DNA from: Tabrizicola sp.
Lineage (GTDB): Bacteria > Pseudomonadota > Alphaproteobacteria > Rhodobacterales > Rhodobacteraceae
NCBI GenBank assembly: GCA_025458105.1
Contig: JALOTD010000052.1
Location: forward strand, 1-64,000
DNA: 64,000 bases
Direction: 5' to 3'
A program made the translations under genes and the position numbers. Shown in pieces: positions 25,255 to 33,701 of the stretch (positions are counted from its first letter, which is position 1; every line of letters begins with the position of its first letter). Under the pieces are notes generated by a model. The model was not told the DNA's origin, searched no databases, and was given only the letters and a program-made list of their open reading frames with translations.

Positions 25255-26229
25255 TCAACCAAGCCAGGCCGCGACGGCAAGAAACGGCACAGGGATCAGC
25301 CCGGCGTCGCGGTTGGCCCGAAAGACCGCTAGGCAAGAGGCCGGATCGTCTAGGTCCAGTTTCTGCATCTGCCACTGGATGTGCCAACCCATCGCCCAGA
25401 CCCCACCCAGCGCCACGACCAGCGCCAGCACGCGTCCCTCATCGGCATGTGCCATGATGACGGCTGCGGCAAACAGGACCAAGGTTGCGGCGAAGAAGCC
25501 CCAAAGCCACCGTCGGCTTTGCGCCCCGAAAAGTCGCGCCGTCGACTTCACGCCGATCAGCGCGTCATCCTCGCGGTCCTGATGGGCATAGATGGTGTCG
25601 TAATACAGTGTCCAGGCGATCCCCGCAGCATAAAGGAAAAGCGCCGCCACCGGCACCTCGCCCGCATGGGCCGCCCAGGCCAGAAGCGCGCCCCAATTGA
25701 ACGCAAGTCCAAGAAAGACCTGCGGCCACCAGGTGAACCTTTTGGCAAAGGGATAGATCGCCACCAGTGCCAGGCTGGCCACGCCAAGGGCCACCGCCAG
25801 CCAGTTGTAGGTGAAAAGGATCCCGGCGGCGAGCAGCGCCTGCACCACCATCCAGACCAGCGCCCCTCGCACGGTCACCTGGCCCGAGGGGATCGGGCGG
25901 CTGCGCGTCCGGGTCACGGCAGCGTCGAACTCGCGGTCGGTGATGTCGTTCCAGGTGCAGCCCGCGCCGCGCATGAGAAACGCTCCTACCCCGCAGGACA
26001 CCACCAGCCAAAGGTCCCACCAGCGAAAGCCCGAGACGCCCCCGGCCAGGGCAATCGCCCAGAGGCAGGGGATCAAGAGAAGCCAGGTCCCGATGGGACG
26101 ATCTGCGCGGCTCAGCCGCAGATAGGGCCGGGTGACAGCCGGGGCGAACAAGTCCACCCAGTTCCCCTTCGGAGCATCGGCCACTGCGTCTGCTGGCGCG
26201 GCCTCTGGAATTTGCGGCGGCTCGGTCAT
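25255..26229 (-). CDS. ubiA: 4-hydroxybenzoate octaprenyltransferase UbiA
   Basis: UbiA attaches the polyprenyl tail to 4-hydroxybenzoate in ubiquinone synthesis, at the inner membrane. The 324-residue protein shows many hydrophobic segments and the two Asp-rich prenyl-pyrophosphate motifs: NDITDREFD near residue 95 and YAHQDREDD near 218. ATG 26229 is used; the 610-residue track ORF runs backwards through rsmE and is spurious. It is divergent from rsmE with only 12 bases between start codons, so each gene's promoter must lie inside the other. Confidence 0.9.
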   Translation of the reverse strand: MTEPPQIPEAAPADAVADAPKGNWVDLFAPAVTRPYLRLSRADRPIGTWLLLIPCLWAIALAGGVSGFRWWDLWLVVSCGVGAFLMRGAGCTWNDITDREFDAAVTRTRSRPIPSGQVTVRGALVWMVVQALLAAGILFTYNWLAVALGVASLALVAIYPFAKRFTWWPQVFLGLAFNWGALLAWAAHAGEVPVAALFLYAAGIAWTLYYDTIYAHQDREDDALIGVKSTARLFGAQSRRWLWGFFAATLVLFAAAVIMAHADEGRVLALVVALGGVWAMGWHIQWQMQKLDLDDPASCLAVFRANRDAGLIPVPFLAVAAWLG

Positions 26230-26241
26230 AGGGTCACGCTC

Positions 26242-26958
26242 ATGTCGGATGTCAGGCTTCATGTAGACCACCCGCTTGCCGACGGGCAAGCCGTGCCCCT
26301 GTCGCAGGATCAGGCGCATTATCTGGTGGGCGTCATGCGGCTTGCGGTCGGCGACGCGGTGCATCTCTTCAACGGGCACGACGGCGAGTGGCGCGCGACT
26401 CTGACTGCTGCGGGCAAGCGCGGAGCTGTCGCAACATGTCAGTCGCAGACCCGTCCATTGCAACTTCCGCCCGACCTTTGGCTCTTGTTCGCGCCGATCA
26501 AGAAAGCCCGGACTGATTTCATCGTGGAAAAAGCCGTCGAGTTGGGCGTGGCGCGTATCCTCCCAGTCCAGACCCGGCACACCAATTCTGAGCGTATTCG
26601 GCAAGACCGACTTCAGGCACATGCGGTGGAAGCCGCCGAGCAATGCGGCGCGACTTTTGTCCCCGACGTCGCCGATCTGCAGCCGCTTGACCGTGTCCTG
26701 AGCGATTGGCCCAAAGGGCGACGACTGTACTGGTGTGACGAGACCGCCCTCAGCCAACCCGCCAAGCTGGCTCCGCAGGACGGCCCCGCTGCCATTCTGA
26801 TCGGCCCCGAGGGCGGTTTTTCCGCTGAAGAAGCAAAACGACTGCGCGGACGCGCCGATACGACGCCGATCTCGCTTGGCCCCCGCATCCTGCGCGCGGA
26901 CACGGCCGCGGTCGCCGCGATCACCCTTTGGCAGGCTGCTTGCGGGGATTGGCAGTGA
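26242..26958 (+). CDS. rsmE: 16S rRNA (uracil-1498-N3)-methyltransferase
   Basis: RsmE methylates U1498 of 16S rRNA using S-adenosylmethionine. The true protein is 238 residues from ATG 26242 (MSDVRLHVDHPL); the long track ORF is a shadow of ubiA before that point. SPOUT-fold motifs are present: LLFAPIKKARTDFIVEKAVELG near 82-103, AILIGPEGGFSAEE near 186-199 with the knot-forming glycines, and LGPRILRADTAAVAAI near 213-228. The last codons overlap the next gene's GTG start. Confidence 0.9.
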   Translation: MSDVRLHVDHPLADGQAVPLSQDQAHYLVGVMRLAVGDAVHLFNGHDGEWRATLTAAGKRGAVATCQSQTRPLQLPPDLWLLFAPIKKARTDFIVEKAVELGVARILPVQTRHTNSERIRQDRLQAHAVEAAEQCGATFVPDVADLQPLDRVLSDWPKGRRLYWCDETALSQPAKLAPQDGPAAILIGPEGGFSAEEAKRLRGRADTTPISLGPRILRADTAAVAAITLWQAACGDWQ

Positions 26959-27806
26959 TCCGCTCTGCCGCTCCGGAGGATGAGGCAGCGCTGGATGCGT
27001 TTCTGGCGCGGCATTCGCCAAGCTCGATGTTTCTGCGCGGCAATCTTGCGGCGCATGGGCTTGGACCGAGCGACAACCACCACGCAACCCGCTATCTGAT
27101 GTATCTGCAGGGCGATGTCGTCGGCGCCGTCCTGGGCTTGACGAAAGGCGGGATGATCCTGTGCCAGTCGGGGGACTGCCCGTCGGCGCTGGCCCCGTTG
27201 GTCGCGGAACTGGATGGCGCGGTGGTGACCGGGGTCACTGGCGATGCCGATCAGACGGCGCGCGTGATCGAGCTCATGGGCCTTCAGGACTCCATGCGTC
27301 GCGACGTGGTGGAACCACTTTTCTATTTGCCGCTACAAGACCTTCGGCCTGGTGCGGATGTGCTGCGACGACCCGACCGGGGCGACCTGGCGCTCATGAC
27401 CGACTGGTTCAAGTCTTACCTTGTCGAAACCGGCCTTGCTGAGCCCGACGCCACAACGGCTTTGGCAGCCGCTGACCGGGCAAGTGGCGAAATCGCGGGC
27501 GATGATTTGCGCCTGCTGATGGTCAACGGGCAACCGGTCGCCATGGCAGCGATCAACGCTCGCGCGGGTACCAGCGTTCAGGTCGGCGGGGTCTTCGTGC
27601 CACCTGCCTTGCGCAATCGTGGGTTTGGCCGGTCAGTCATCCGTGCCCTGTTGGCGGAGGCGCGGGCAGAGGGTGCGACCGAGGCGGTCCTCTTTTCCAA
27701 CAATGACGCCGCCTCGAGCGCGTATCGCAGCCAGGGCTTTACCCAGGTCGGTCGGTATCGCATAGCTTTTCTGACCCATCCGCAGACCATTCGGATACCG
27801 ACATGA
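26955..27806 (+). CDS. GNAT family N-acetyltransferase
   Basis: A 283-residue protein read from GTG 26955, which overlaps the rsmE stop (GTGA). The track start 27 bases upstream lies within rsmE. The C-terminal half holds the GNAT acetyl-CoA motif VFVPPALRNRGFGRSVIRAL (near residues 213-232) and YRSQGFTQVGRYRIAF near the end. The N-terminal half may be a degenerate second GNAT-like domain. The acceptor substrate is unknown. It overlaps the next gene by 4 bp. Confidence 0.8.
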   Translation: MIRSAAPEDEAALDAFLARHSPSSMFLRGNLAAHGLGPSDNHHATRYLMYLQGDVVGAVLGLTKGGMILCQSGDCPSALAPLVAELDGAVVTGVTGDADQTARVIELMGLQDSMRRDVVEPLFYLPLQDLRPGADVLRRPDRGDLALMTDWFKSYLVETGLAEPDATTALAAADRASGEIAGDDLRLLMVNGQPVAMAAINARAGTSVQVGGVFVPPALRNRGFGRSVIRALLAEARAEGATEAVLFSNNDAASSAYRSQGFTQVGRYRIAFLTHPQTIRIPT

Positions 27807-28354
27807 GCTTCATCCGCCCGGAACTAGCCGCTGCCGCACACCGCTGGCGGGGGGTCCTTGCAGCCCTGGTCGTGGCGGCCCTTGGCAGCTGGATGGCCCT
27901 GCAAGGCGGCTATCTTTCGGCATCGCTTGGGCTGGTGCTCGGGGCCCTCGGCCTCGGCCTTGCCCTGATGTCCTGGCGCCGGTTGCGGTTTCAGCAGGAC
28001 GGCGACGCGCCCGGGATCGTGCGGGTCACGGAGGCGCAGATCGCCTACATGGGGTCGCGCGTCGGCGGGTTCATCGCTTTGCCCGACCTGTCCGAGATCC
28101 GCCTTCTCACTCTGCGCGGTCGGCGAATATGGAAGCTGAAGCAGGCGGACGGACAGCTCTTGCACATCCCTGTCGAGGCACTGGGTGCGGAAGCCTTGTT
28201 CGATGCCTTTGCCATACTGCCAGGCATCGACATGGGGACGCTGGTTGCAGCGCTCGGCGCCGACGCGCCGCCGTCGGACAGCCGGGTCATTGCGCTGGAT
28301 GGGGCTGACCGGCTGATCTGGGCGCGCAAGGGCGAGGGCGTGGTGGTCCGCTGA
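27803..28354 (+). CDS. membrane protein of unknown function
   Basis: A 183-residue protein with two N-terminal membrane segments (residues about 17-34 and 38-57), then a soluble domain of about 120 residues with PH-like composition (LSEIRLLTLRGRRIWKLKQADG). It is coupled to the GNAT gene by an ATGA overlap. I do not recognise it by name. The layout suggests an inner-membrane protein with a cytoplasmic domain. Confidence 0.65.
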   Translation: MSFIRPELAAAAHRWRGVLAALVVAALGSWMALQGGYLSASLGLVLGALGLGLALMSWRRLRFQQDGDAPGIVRVTEAQIAYMGSRVGGFIALPDLSEIRLLTLRGRRIWKLKQADGQLLHIPVEALGAEALFDAFAILPGIDMGTLVAALGADAPPSDSRVIALDGADRLIWARKGEGVVVR

Positions 28355-28580
28355 CGGTGGCTGTCCGGCCCAGAAATTGCGAAGTCCGCCCTTACAGGCG
28401 TTAGCAAATCTCACGTCCAAAGCCAACGCATTGAAACGGGCAGACTCGGATGATTTGCCCACGTGGCCATTCCCAACTGTGCACTTCCGCCCCCTTGACT
28501 TCACCTTTGCCCCAAGACACCTCTTGGCACCCGGTCTTCGTTCGCCGGGCACGACCTGCCAGCCCCGGAGCCTGCCCCTC
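28355..28580. other. intergenic leader of gshA
   Basis: This 226-base gap has no convincing ORF. A TTGACT at 28495 could be a -35 element, but the -10 is poor. No terminator or clear regulatory structure is seen. The 516-residue track ORF extends across it, but the protein family starts at 28581. Confidence 0.4.
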
Positions 28581-29927
28581 ATGTCGATCCCTCAGTCCGG
28601 CGGCGGACCCATCGAAAGCTTCGACCAACTCGCCGCCTATATGGAAGCGGGCTGCAAGCCCAAGGCCGCCTGGCGGATCGGTGCCGAGCACGAGAAATTC
28701 GGCTGGCTGACCGATACGCGCCAGCCGCTGCCCTATGCCGGCCCTCGGTCGATCTCGGCGATCTTTGACGGTCTGGCCTCCCGTTACGGCTGGCAGCCCG
28801 TCCGCGAAGGCGAGAACGTGATCGGACTGGCGCGGGCGGGCGCGAACATCAGCCTGGAACCGGGCGGGCAGTTCGAGCTCTCCGGAGCGCCGCTTGTCTC
28901 GACGCTGGAGGTCGGAGCGGAACTGCAAACCCACCTGGACGAAGTCCGCAGCATCGCCGAGCCGATGGGGGTGCGCTTCATGGGCATCGGGGCCGCGCCG
29001 GGATGGTCGCACGACCAGATGCCAGTGATGCCGAAGGGCCGCTATCGGCTGATGACCGACTACATGGGGCGGGTCGGGACCCACGGCACGCAGATGATGT
29101 ACCGGACCTCGACCGTGCAGGTGAACCTCGACTATTCGTCCGAGGCCGACATGGTCCGGAAACTGCGCGTCGCGCTGGCGCTGCAGCCGGTCGCGACGGC
29201 ACTGTTCGCCTCCAGCCCCTTCTTCGACGGCAAACCCAACGGCCACCGCAGCTGGCGCAGCCGGATCTGGCGGGGGCTGGACGACAGCCGAACGGGCATG
29301 CTGCCCTTTGCCTTCGAAGACGGGATGGGCTTTCAGCGCTATGTCGACTGGGTGCTGGATGTGCCCATGTACTTCGTCTACCGCGACGGGACATATATCA
29401 ACGCCCTGGGCCAGTCGTTCCGCGATTTCCTGAAGGGTCAGCTGCCTGCCCTGCCGGGCGAGAAGCCCACGCTGTCGGACTGGGCCGACCACATGACCAC
29501 CGTCTTCCCCGAGGCGCGGGTGAAGAAATACATCGAGATGCGCGGCGCGGATTGTGGCGATCAGGCCCATATCGCGGCGCTGCCCGCCTTCTGGGTCGGC
29601 CTCATGTACGACCAGACCGCGCTGGATGCCGCGTGGGATCTGGTCAAGGGACTGGACGCCGAGACGCGGGAAGGGCTGCGGGTCGCGGCCTCTGTCTCGG
29701 CCCTTGCGGGCGAGGCGGCGGGCGTGAAGCTGCTGGATCTGGCGCGGGCGGCAGTTGGACTGTCCCATGCGGGCCTGACGGCGCGGGGACTGGGCGAAGA
29801 GGTGCAGTTGCAGCCGTTGGTCGACAGCCTGAAGACCGGAAAGGTGCAGGCCGACCGTTGGCTGGAGCTTTACAACGGCGCCTGGGGTGGTGGCCTGGAC
29901 CCGATCTATGAGGCGGCTTCCCTCTAG
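28581..29927 (+). CDS. gshA: glutamate-cysteine ligase, proteobacterial/plant type
   Basis: This is the first enzyme of glutathione synthesis, joining glutamate and cysteine with ATP. The 448-residue protein belongs to the type found in alphaproteobacteria and plants (GCS2-like). Landmarks are RIGAEHEKFGW near 30, EPGGQFELSGAP near 93, GLGA-type substrate loops, MMYRTSTVQVNLDY near 172, and KKYIEMRGADCG near 315. It is complete. It is convergent with the minus-strand operon, with a 9-bp gap. Confidence 0.9.
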   Translation: MSIPQSGGGPIESFDQLAAYMEAGCKPKAAWRIGAEHEKFGWLTDTRQPLPYAGPRSISAIFDGLASRYGWQPVREGENVIGLARAGANISLEPGGQFELSGAPLVSTLEVGAELQTHLDEVRSIAEPMGVRFMGIGAAPGWSHDQMPVMPKGRYRLMTDYMGRVGTHGTQMMYRTSTVQVNLDYSSEADMVRKLRVALALQPVATALFASSPFFDGKPNGHRSWRSRIWRGLDDSRTGMLPFAFEDGMGFQRYVDWVLDVPMYFVYRDGTYINALGQSFRDFLKGQLPALPGEKPTLSDWADHMTTVFPEARVKKYIEMRGADCGDQAHIAALPAFWVGLMYDQTALDAAWDLVKGLDAETREGLRVAASVSALAGEAAGVKLLDLARAAVGLSHAGLTARGLGEEVQLQPLVDSLKTGKVQADRWLELYNGAWGGGLDPIYEAASL

Positions 29928-29936
29928 TTGCGCGAC

Positions 29937-30422
29937 TTATTCGTTGCCTTCACCTTCGGGCATCGCGCCGCCTTCGTCTTCGGACACCGGCCAACCTGCC
30001 CCGGTCAGAGTGCCCGCCGTCCAGATCAGCGCCTGAACGCAGCGATCCGCCCCGGTAGCATTACAGTTGATCCCGTGTTGGGCCAAAAGCAGGACCGGGC
30101 CGTCGAAATCCACCACCTGCCAGCCAAAAGCCATGTGGTCAAAACGCTGGCCCCCGGCCAGGATCGTCAAGGTCGATCCGCCCGTTCCACCCCAGGGGCT
30201 GGCCATGGTCGAACAGTCGATACCGCCCCAGTCGATGATCGTCTCAGGCTCGCCCTCACCGGTCAGTTCCACCGTCTGGACTGCCGTTGGGGCGACGGTG
30301 ATCTGTCCGTTGTCGAACCCCGCGCAAAAGTCGCGCGCCTCAGAGACAACGTCATCCACGGTCCAGCCAAGCACGGGCTGCGGTGCCAGCGCCAGAACGG
30401 CAAGGCCTAGCAAGCGCCTCAT
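29937..30422 (-). CDS. secreted protein of unknown function
   Basis: A 161-residue product with a signal peptide (MRRLLGLAVLALAPQPVLG). The mature part has three cysteines (DFCAGF, IDCSTM, INCNATGADRC) and an acidic glycine-rich tail. It overlaps plsY by ATGA and ends the pyrB-to-plsY operon. The track ORF of 268 residues extends wrongly into plsY. No family is recognised. Confidence 0.65.
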   Translation of the reverse strand: MRRLLGLAVLALAPQPVLGWTVDDVVSEARDFCAGFDNGQITVAPTAVQTVELTGEGEPETIIDWGGIDCSTMASPWGGTGGSTLTILAGGQRFDHMAFGWQVVDFDGPVLLLAQHGINCNATGADRCVQALIWTAGTLTGAGWPVSEDEGGAMPEGEGNE

Positions 30423-31051
30423 CCGGCGACCTCCGGGTCGGCCTGCTTCTTGCCGCCGATCTTCGGCTCGGTCCCGTTCTTGATCCGCTTCAGATTCTCG
30501 CTGTGACGGATGTAAATCAGGATCGTCAGAAGCACGCAGAGGAAGAGCATCTGTCCGTGCATGAAATAGAACGCCCACATTGCGCTGCTGGCGGCTGCGA
30601 ACAAGGCCGCAACCGACGAGATCCGCGTGACCAAGGCCCCGACCAGCCAGGTCCCGGCAATGCCCAGGCCGACCGGCCAGGCCAGGGCGATCACGATGCC
30701 AAGGAAAGTCGCCACCCCCTTGCCGCCCCTGAACTTCAGCCATACCGGGAAGAGATGGCCCAGAAAGGCCGCCAATCCGGCCAATTGGGCCGCATCCTCG
30801 GCCAAAAGCCAGCGTGCGATCAGGACCGCCACGGCACCCTTGGCCGCATCCAGGATCAATGTCGCGAGTGCCGCCGTCTTGTTCCCCGTCCGCAGCACAT
30901 TGGTCGCACCGATGTTCCCGGACCCGATCTTGCGCAGGTCACCCAGCCCCATTGCGCGGGTGACCACGACCCCGAACGGGATCGAGCCAAGCAGATAGGC
31001 CAGCGCTGCGGTCAGCCAGAGCAGGGTCGGGTCGGTCAGAATCGGCGGCAT
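30419..31051 (-). CDS. plsY: glycerol-3-phosphate acyltransferase PlsY
   Basis: PlsY transfers the acyl group from acyl-phosphate to glycerol-3-phosphate, starting phospholipid synthesis in the inner membrane. The 210-residue protein has about five hydrophobic segments and all three conserved motifs: GSIPFGVV near 22, KIGSGNIGATNVLR near 41-54 and GGKGVATFLG near 109-118. It lies 3 bp after the dihydroorotase homologue in a tightly packed operon. Confidence 0.9.
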   Translation of the reverse strand: MPPILTDPTLLWLTAALAYLLGSIPFGVVVTRAMGLGDLRKIGSGNIGATNVLRTGNKTAALATLILDAAKGAVAVLIARWLLAEDAAQLAGLAAFLGHLFPVWLKFRGGKGVATFLGIVIALAWPVGLGIAGTWLVGALVTRISSVAALFAAASSAMWAFYFMHGQMLFLCVLLTILIYIRHSENLKRIKNGTEPKIGGKKQADPEVAG

Positions 31052-31054
31052 CGG

Positions 31055-32329
31055 TCAGGCCTCGGCTGCAAACACCTGCGTCCCGGCGACGTAGGTGGCC
31101 AGCACCTTACCCTCCATCCGCGCGCCGTCAAACGGGGTGTTTTTCGACTTCGACCGCAGGCGGAAGCGGTCCATGAGGAAGGGCGCGTCGGGGTCGAACA
31201 ACACCAGATCGGCGGGCGCTCCGGGTGAGAGGCGGCCTTGCGGAAGGCCAAGGCGATTGGCCGGGTTCAGTGCCATGGCGCGGAAAAGCGCGGGCAGGTC
31301 CAGATGCCCGGCGTGGTACAGGCGCATCGCGGCGGGCAGGAAGGTTTCCAGCGCGACGGCGCCAGGGGCGGCCTCTTCGAAGGGCAGGCGCTTTGATTCC
31401 TCGTCCGCCGGGGTATGCATGGAGCAGATGATGTCGATCGCGCCGTCGGCCACTGCCGCTACGATGGCCAACCGGTCTTGTTCCGACCGCAACGGCGGTG
31501 TCATCTTGAAGAAAGTCCGGTAGTCGCCCACGTCAAACTCGTTCAGCGTCAGGTGGTGGATCGAGGTGCCTGCCGTCACATCCAGCCCCGCCGCCTTGGC
31601 CCGCGCGAGCGCCGGCAGCGATTTCGCTGTAGTAATCTGGTCGGCGTGGTAGCGGACGCCCGTCATCTCCACCAGGGCCAGGTCACGCTCCAGCCCCATC
31701 CGCTCCGCCATGGGCGACACCGCCGGGATGCCGCGAAGCGAGGCGAATTTGCCGCTGGTCGCCGCCGCGCCCGACGACAGGCCCGGGTCCTGCGGATGGC
31801 CCACGACAAGAGTGCCCAGCGATTTCGCATAGGCCATAGCGCGGGTGATCGCCTTGGCTTCGGTCGAGACCTTGAAGACATCAGTGAAGGCGATGGCACC
31901 AGCGTCACGCAGGAACCCAATCTCCGTCATCTCTGCCCCCAAGCGGCCCTTGGTCAGGGCAGCCATGTGGCGGATACGGACGGGCGCTTCGGCCGCGCGG
32001 CGTGTGACGAATTCCAGCGTCTCGGGCGTGTCGATGGCGGGTAAGGTGTCCGGCCGGGCGATGATAGTGGTCACGCCGCCCGCCGCAGCCGCCAGCCCCG
32101 CCGAGCGGAAGCTTTCGCGGTGCCGCTCGCCCGGTTCGCCGATCTTGACGCCCCAGTCGACAATGCCGGGGGCCAAGCACTTGCCGCCGCAGTCGACGAC
32201 GACTGCAGTCTTCGGGGCCTTCTCGTCCCGCGCCAGGATCGCCCCGGCTTTCACCGTCAGGCTGCCCAGTGTGTCAGTTCCGGCCTCGGGGTCGATCAGG
32301 CGGGCGTTTTGGAAATAGAGCGTGGTCAT
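31055..32329 (-). CDS. pyrC: dihydroorotase homologue lacking catalytic metal ligands (PyrC-prime type)
   Basis: A 424-residue amidohydrolase-fold protein. Active dihydroorotases have an HxH pair just after the first strand; here that position reads GIVDWGVKIGEPGERH. The Lys that is carbamylated is not seen. The late Asp region reads CSMHTPAD instead of a DHAPH-type motif. The scaffold (AALTKGRLGAEMTE, HPQDPGLS, SKSKNTPFDGARMEGKV) is well kept. Such pseudo-dihydroorotases are known as structural partners of aspartate carbamoyltransferase, and pyrB lies in the same operon. An active dihydroorotase should therefore be elsewhere. Confidence 0.78.
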   Translation of the reverse strand: MTTLYFQNARLIDPEAGTDTLGSLTVKAGAILARDEKAPKTAVVVDCGGKCLAPGIVDWGVKIGEPGERHRESFRSAGLAAAAGGVTTIIARPDTLPAIDTPETLEFVTRRAAEAPVRIRHMAALTKGRLGAEMTEIGFLRDAGAIAFTDVFKVSTEAKAITRAMAYAKSLGTLVVGHPQDPGLSSGAAATSGKFASLRGIPAVSPMAERMGLERDLALVEMTGVRYHADQITTAKSLPALARAKAAGLDVTAGTSIHHLTLNEFDVGDYRTFFKMTPPLRSEQDRLAIVAAVADGAIDIICSMHTPADEESKRLPFEEAAPGAVALETFLPAAMRLYHAGHLDLPALFRAMALNPANRLGLPQGRLSPGAPADLVLFDPDAPFLMDRFRLRSKSKNTPFDGARMEGKVLATYVAGTQVFAAEA

Positions 32330-32871
32330 GTCGTCCCTGTCTGGATGCCGCGCATCAGCCGGTAGACCTCGGCGCCGTCCTTGATTCCTTCAAACCCAAT
32401 ACGCGTTGTGGACAGATCGCCGTCCGAGTCCCGTTCGCGTCGGGTGTGGAACCAGAGATTGTCATAGCCCTCACCCCGGACGAGTTCCAGCGCCGTGTCG
32501 GGCTGGATCGGGTAGGCCTCCAAGGTCTGGCGGTGACTGGCTCTCAAGATATAGGCCGTGCGGGTAGTGAGCGCATAGCGCGTCGTGCGGTGCGCGCGGG
32601 CGGCCTCGACCCACTGGTGAAACACAAGCGTGTAGCCAAGAAGCAGGAAGATCAGCCCGATCGCCAAAGTGAAAAGGCCAAGGCCCCATTGGCCCAGCCA
32701 GACCGCGTGTCGCAGCCCGACCCCGGTGCCCGCAAGTCCCAAGACCAGAAATGGCACCCCGAACAGTGAAAGGAAGACCAATCGCCCGCGATCGCGAATA
32801 CCGGGAAGCGGAGCACCTTCCCAGATCAAGCGCTCTCCCTGTTGCAGGACACTATCCCAGCCCTCAACCAT
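32326..32871 (-). CDS. PH-like membrane protein in the pyr operon
   Basis: A 181-residue protein with two strong membrane segments (residues about 30-52 and 58-80) and a C-terminal basic domain (RYALTTRTAYILRAS...) that resembles bacterial PH/YdbT-like modules. It overlaps the pyrC homologue by 4 bp and the upstream gene by 8 bp. Its role beside pyrimidine genes is not known. Confidence 0.65.
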   Translation of the reverse strand: MVEGWDSVLQQGERLIWEGAPLPGIRDRGRLVFLSLFGVPFLVLGLAGTGVGLRHAVWLGQWGLGLFTLAIGLIFLLLGYTLVFHQWVEAARAHRTTRYALTTRTAYILRASHRQTLEAYPIQPDTALELVRGEGYDNLWFHTRRERDSDGDLSTTRIGFEGIKDGAEVYRLMRGIQTGTT

Positions 32872-33325
32872 TACGGGGCCGTCGCCCGGCTGCGGTCAGA
32901 AGGAGGTAGGATACGGCCGGTGGGTCGGACTGGTGCTTTAGGAGATGGCGGTTCCCGGTCGTGGTGGTGACCTGAACAGCGCCCAGAAAGGGCTGGGCGG
33001 ACTGCAGCTGCGCAAGGACCACCGTCTGCCCGCGAGGACCCAGAAGGCGCCGGTCGGTCAGACGCCAGACCTCAGCCAGCGCCTCGGATTGCAAAAAGGC
33101 AGCCCGGGCGGCAATGGCAAGTGCTGCGCCAACCGGCCCGACTACCGGATACGGGTTCTGCAACCACAGCAGGACCAGACCGGCCCCGATGCCGAGGATC
33201 ACCGCCATGACAAGATGCGCCCGCCAGTAGACCGTCTGGTCCGGGCGAAACTCGGCAACCGGCCTTTCGCCTGGGTCCAGCGGTAAGGGATGGCCCAAAA
33301 TGGGGTCAGGCTCGCTCCGGGCCAT
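32864..33325 (-). CDS. PH-like membrane protein in the pyr operon
   Basis: A 153-residue product with two membrane segments (about 35-52 and 58-75) followed by a domain with VWRLTDRRLLGPRGQTVVLAQLQ, again PH-like. It resembles its neighbours in layout but not strongly in sequence. The start overlaps the stop of the 39-residue gene upstream by one base. No named function. Confidence 0.62.
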   Translation of the reverse strand: MARSEPDPILGHPLPLDPGERPVAEFRPDQTVYWRAHLVMAVILGIGAGLVLLWLQNPYPVVGPVGAALAIAARAAFLQSEALAEVWRLTDRRLLGPRGQTVVLAQLQSAQPFLGAVQVTTTTGNRHLLKHQSDPPAVSYLLLTAAGRRPRNG

Positions 33326-33444
33326 CAGGCGATCCAGACGATCAAGGTGGTGAAAAACGCAAGAAATAGAAGAACGGCAGCGGCCACCATGCCGCCGATG
33401 CGGGCGTCGGACTTCTGAGGCTTCTGGTCTGGGTCGGGGGTCAT
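33325..33444 (-). CDS. 39-residue single-pass membrane protein (below ORF-track cutoff)
   Basis: ATG 33444 to TGA 33325 gives MTPDPDQKPQKSDARIGG followed by one hydrophobic helix ending LIVWIA. Its start overlaps the upstream gene by ATGA and its stop overlaps the next start by one base, so it fills an otherwise unexplained gap between two coupled genes. The fit to operon spacing is the main evidence. The N-terminus is hydrophilic and probably cytoplasmic. Confidence 0.65.
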   Translation of the reverse strand: MTPDPDQKPQKSDARIGGMVAAAVLLFLAFFTTLIVWIA

Positions 33445-33701
33445 GCGTTGGTCCTTCCCTCTAAGTTGCAGATCAGCCGAAAGATCTTCTCACCCTCCGC
33501 GATGATTTCAAAGCGCGCCTTCGAAGGGTGAAGTGTACCATTCACGTCCTGCTTCGGCCGGGAAGGCAAACCGAACGTCGAGGCTCCAGTACCTGTGACG
33601 GGCAGGCTGAAGGCGGCGAAAGACGGCGCGTGCCCCGCGACGGCGAAGGTTCTGGCTCTTGCGCGTTGGTGCAGACCGGGGAGGGGGGGAGATGTCGTCA
33701 T
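33441..33701 (-). CDS. small protein of unknown function in the pyr operon
   Basis: An 86-residue frame flanked by 4-bp ATGA overlaps on both sides, matching the coupling of the whole operon. The sequence ends FEIIAEGEKIFRLICNLEG. There is no signal peptide or clear membrane helix. An alternative frame (33508-33729) exists but breaks the overlap pattern. Composition is only moderately protein-like in the N-terminal half, so confidence is limited. Confidence 0.5.
   Translation of the reverse strand: MTTSPPLPGLHQRARARTFAVAGHAPSFAAFSLPVTGTGASTFGLPSRPKQDVNGTLHPSKARFEIIAEGEKIFRLICNLEGRTNA

Noticed and set aside
25255-27087. 610-residue minus-strand ORF as one gene
   Set aside because: Only the 324 residues from 26229 match UbiA; the rest is antisense to rsmE and the acetyltransferase gene.
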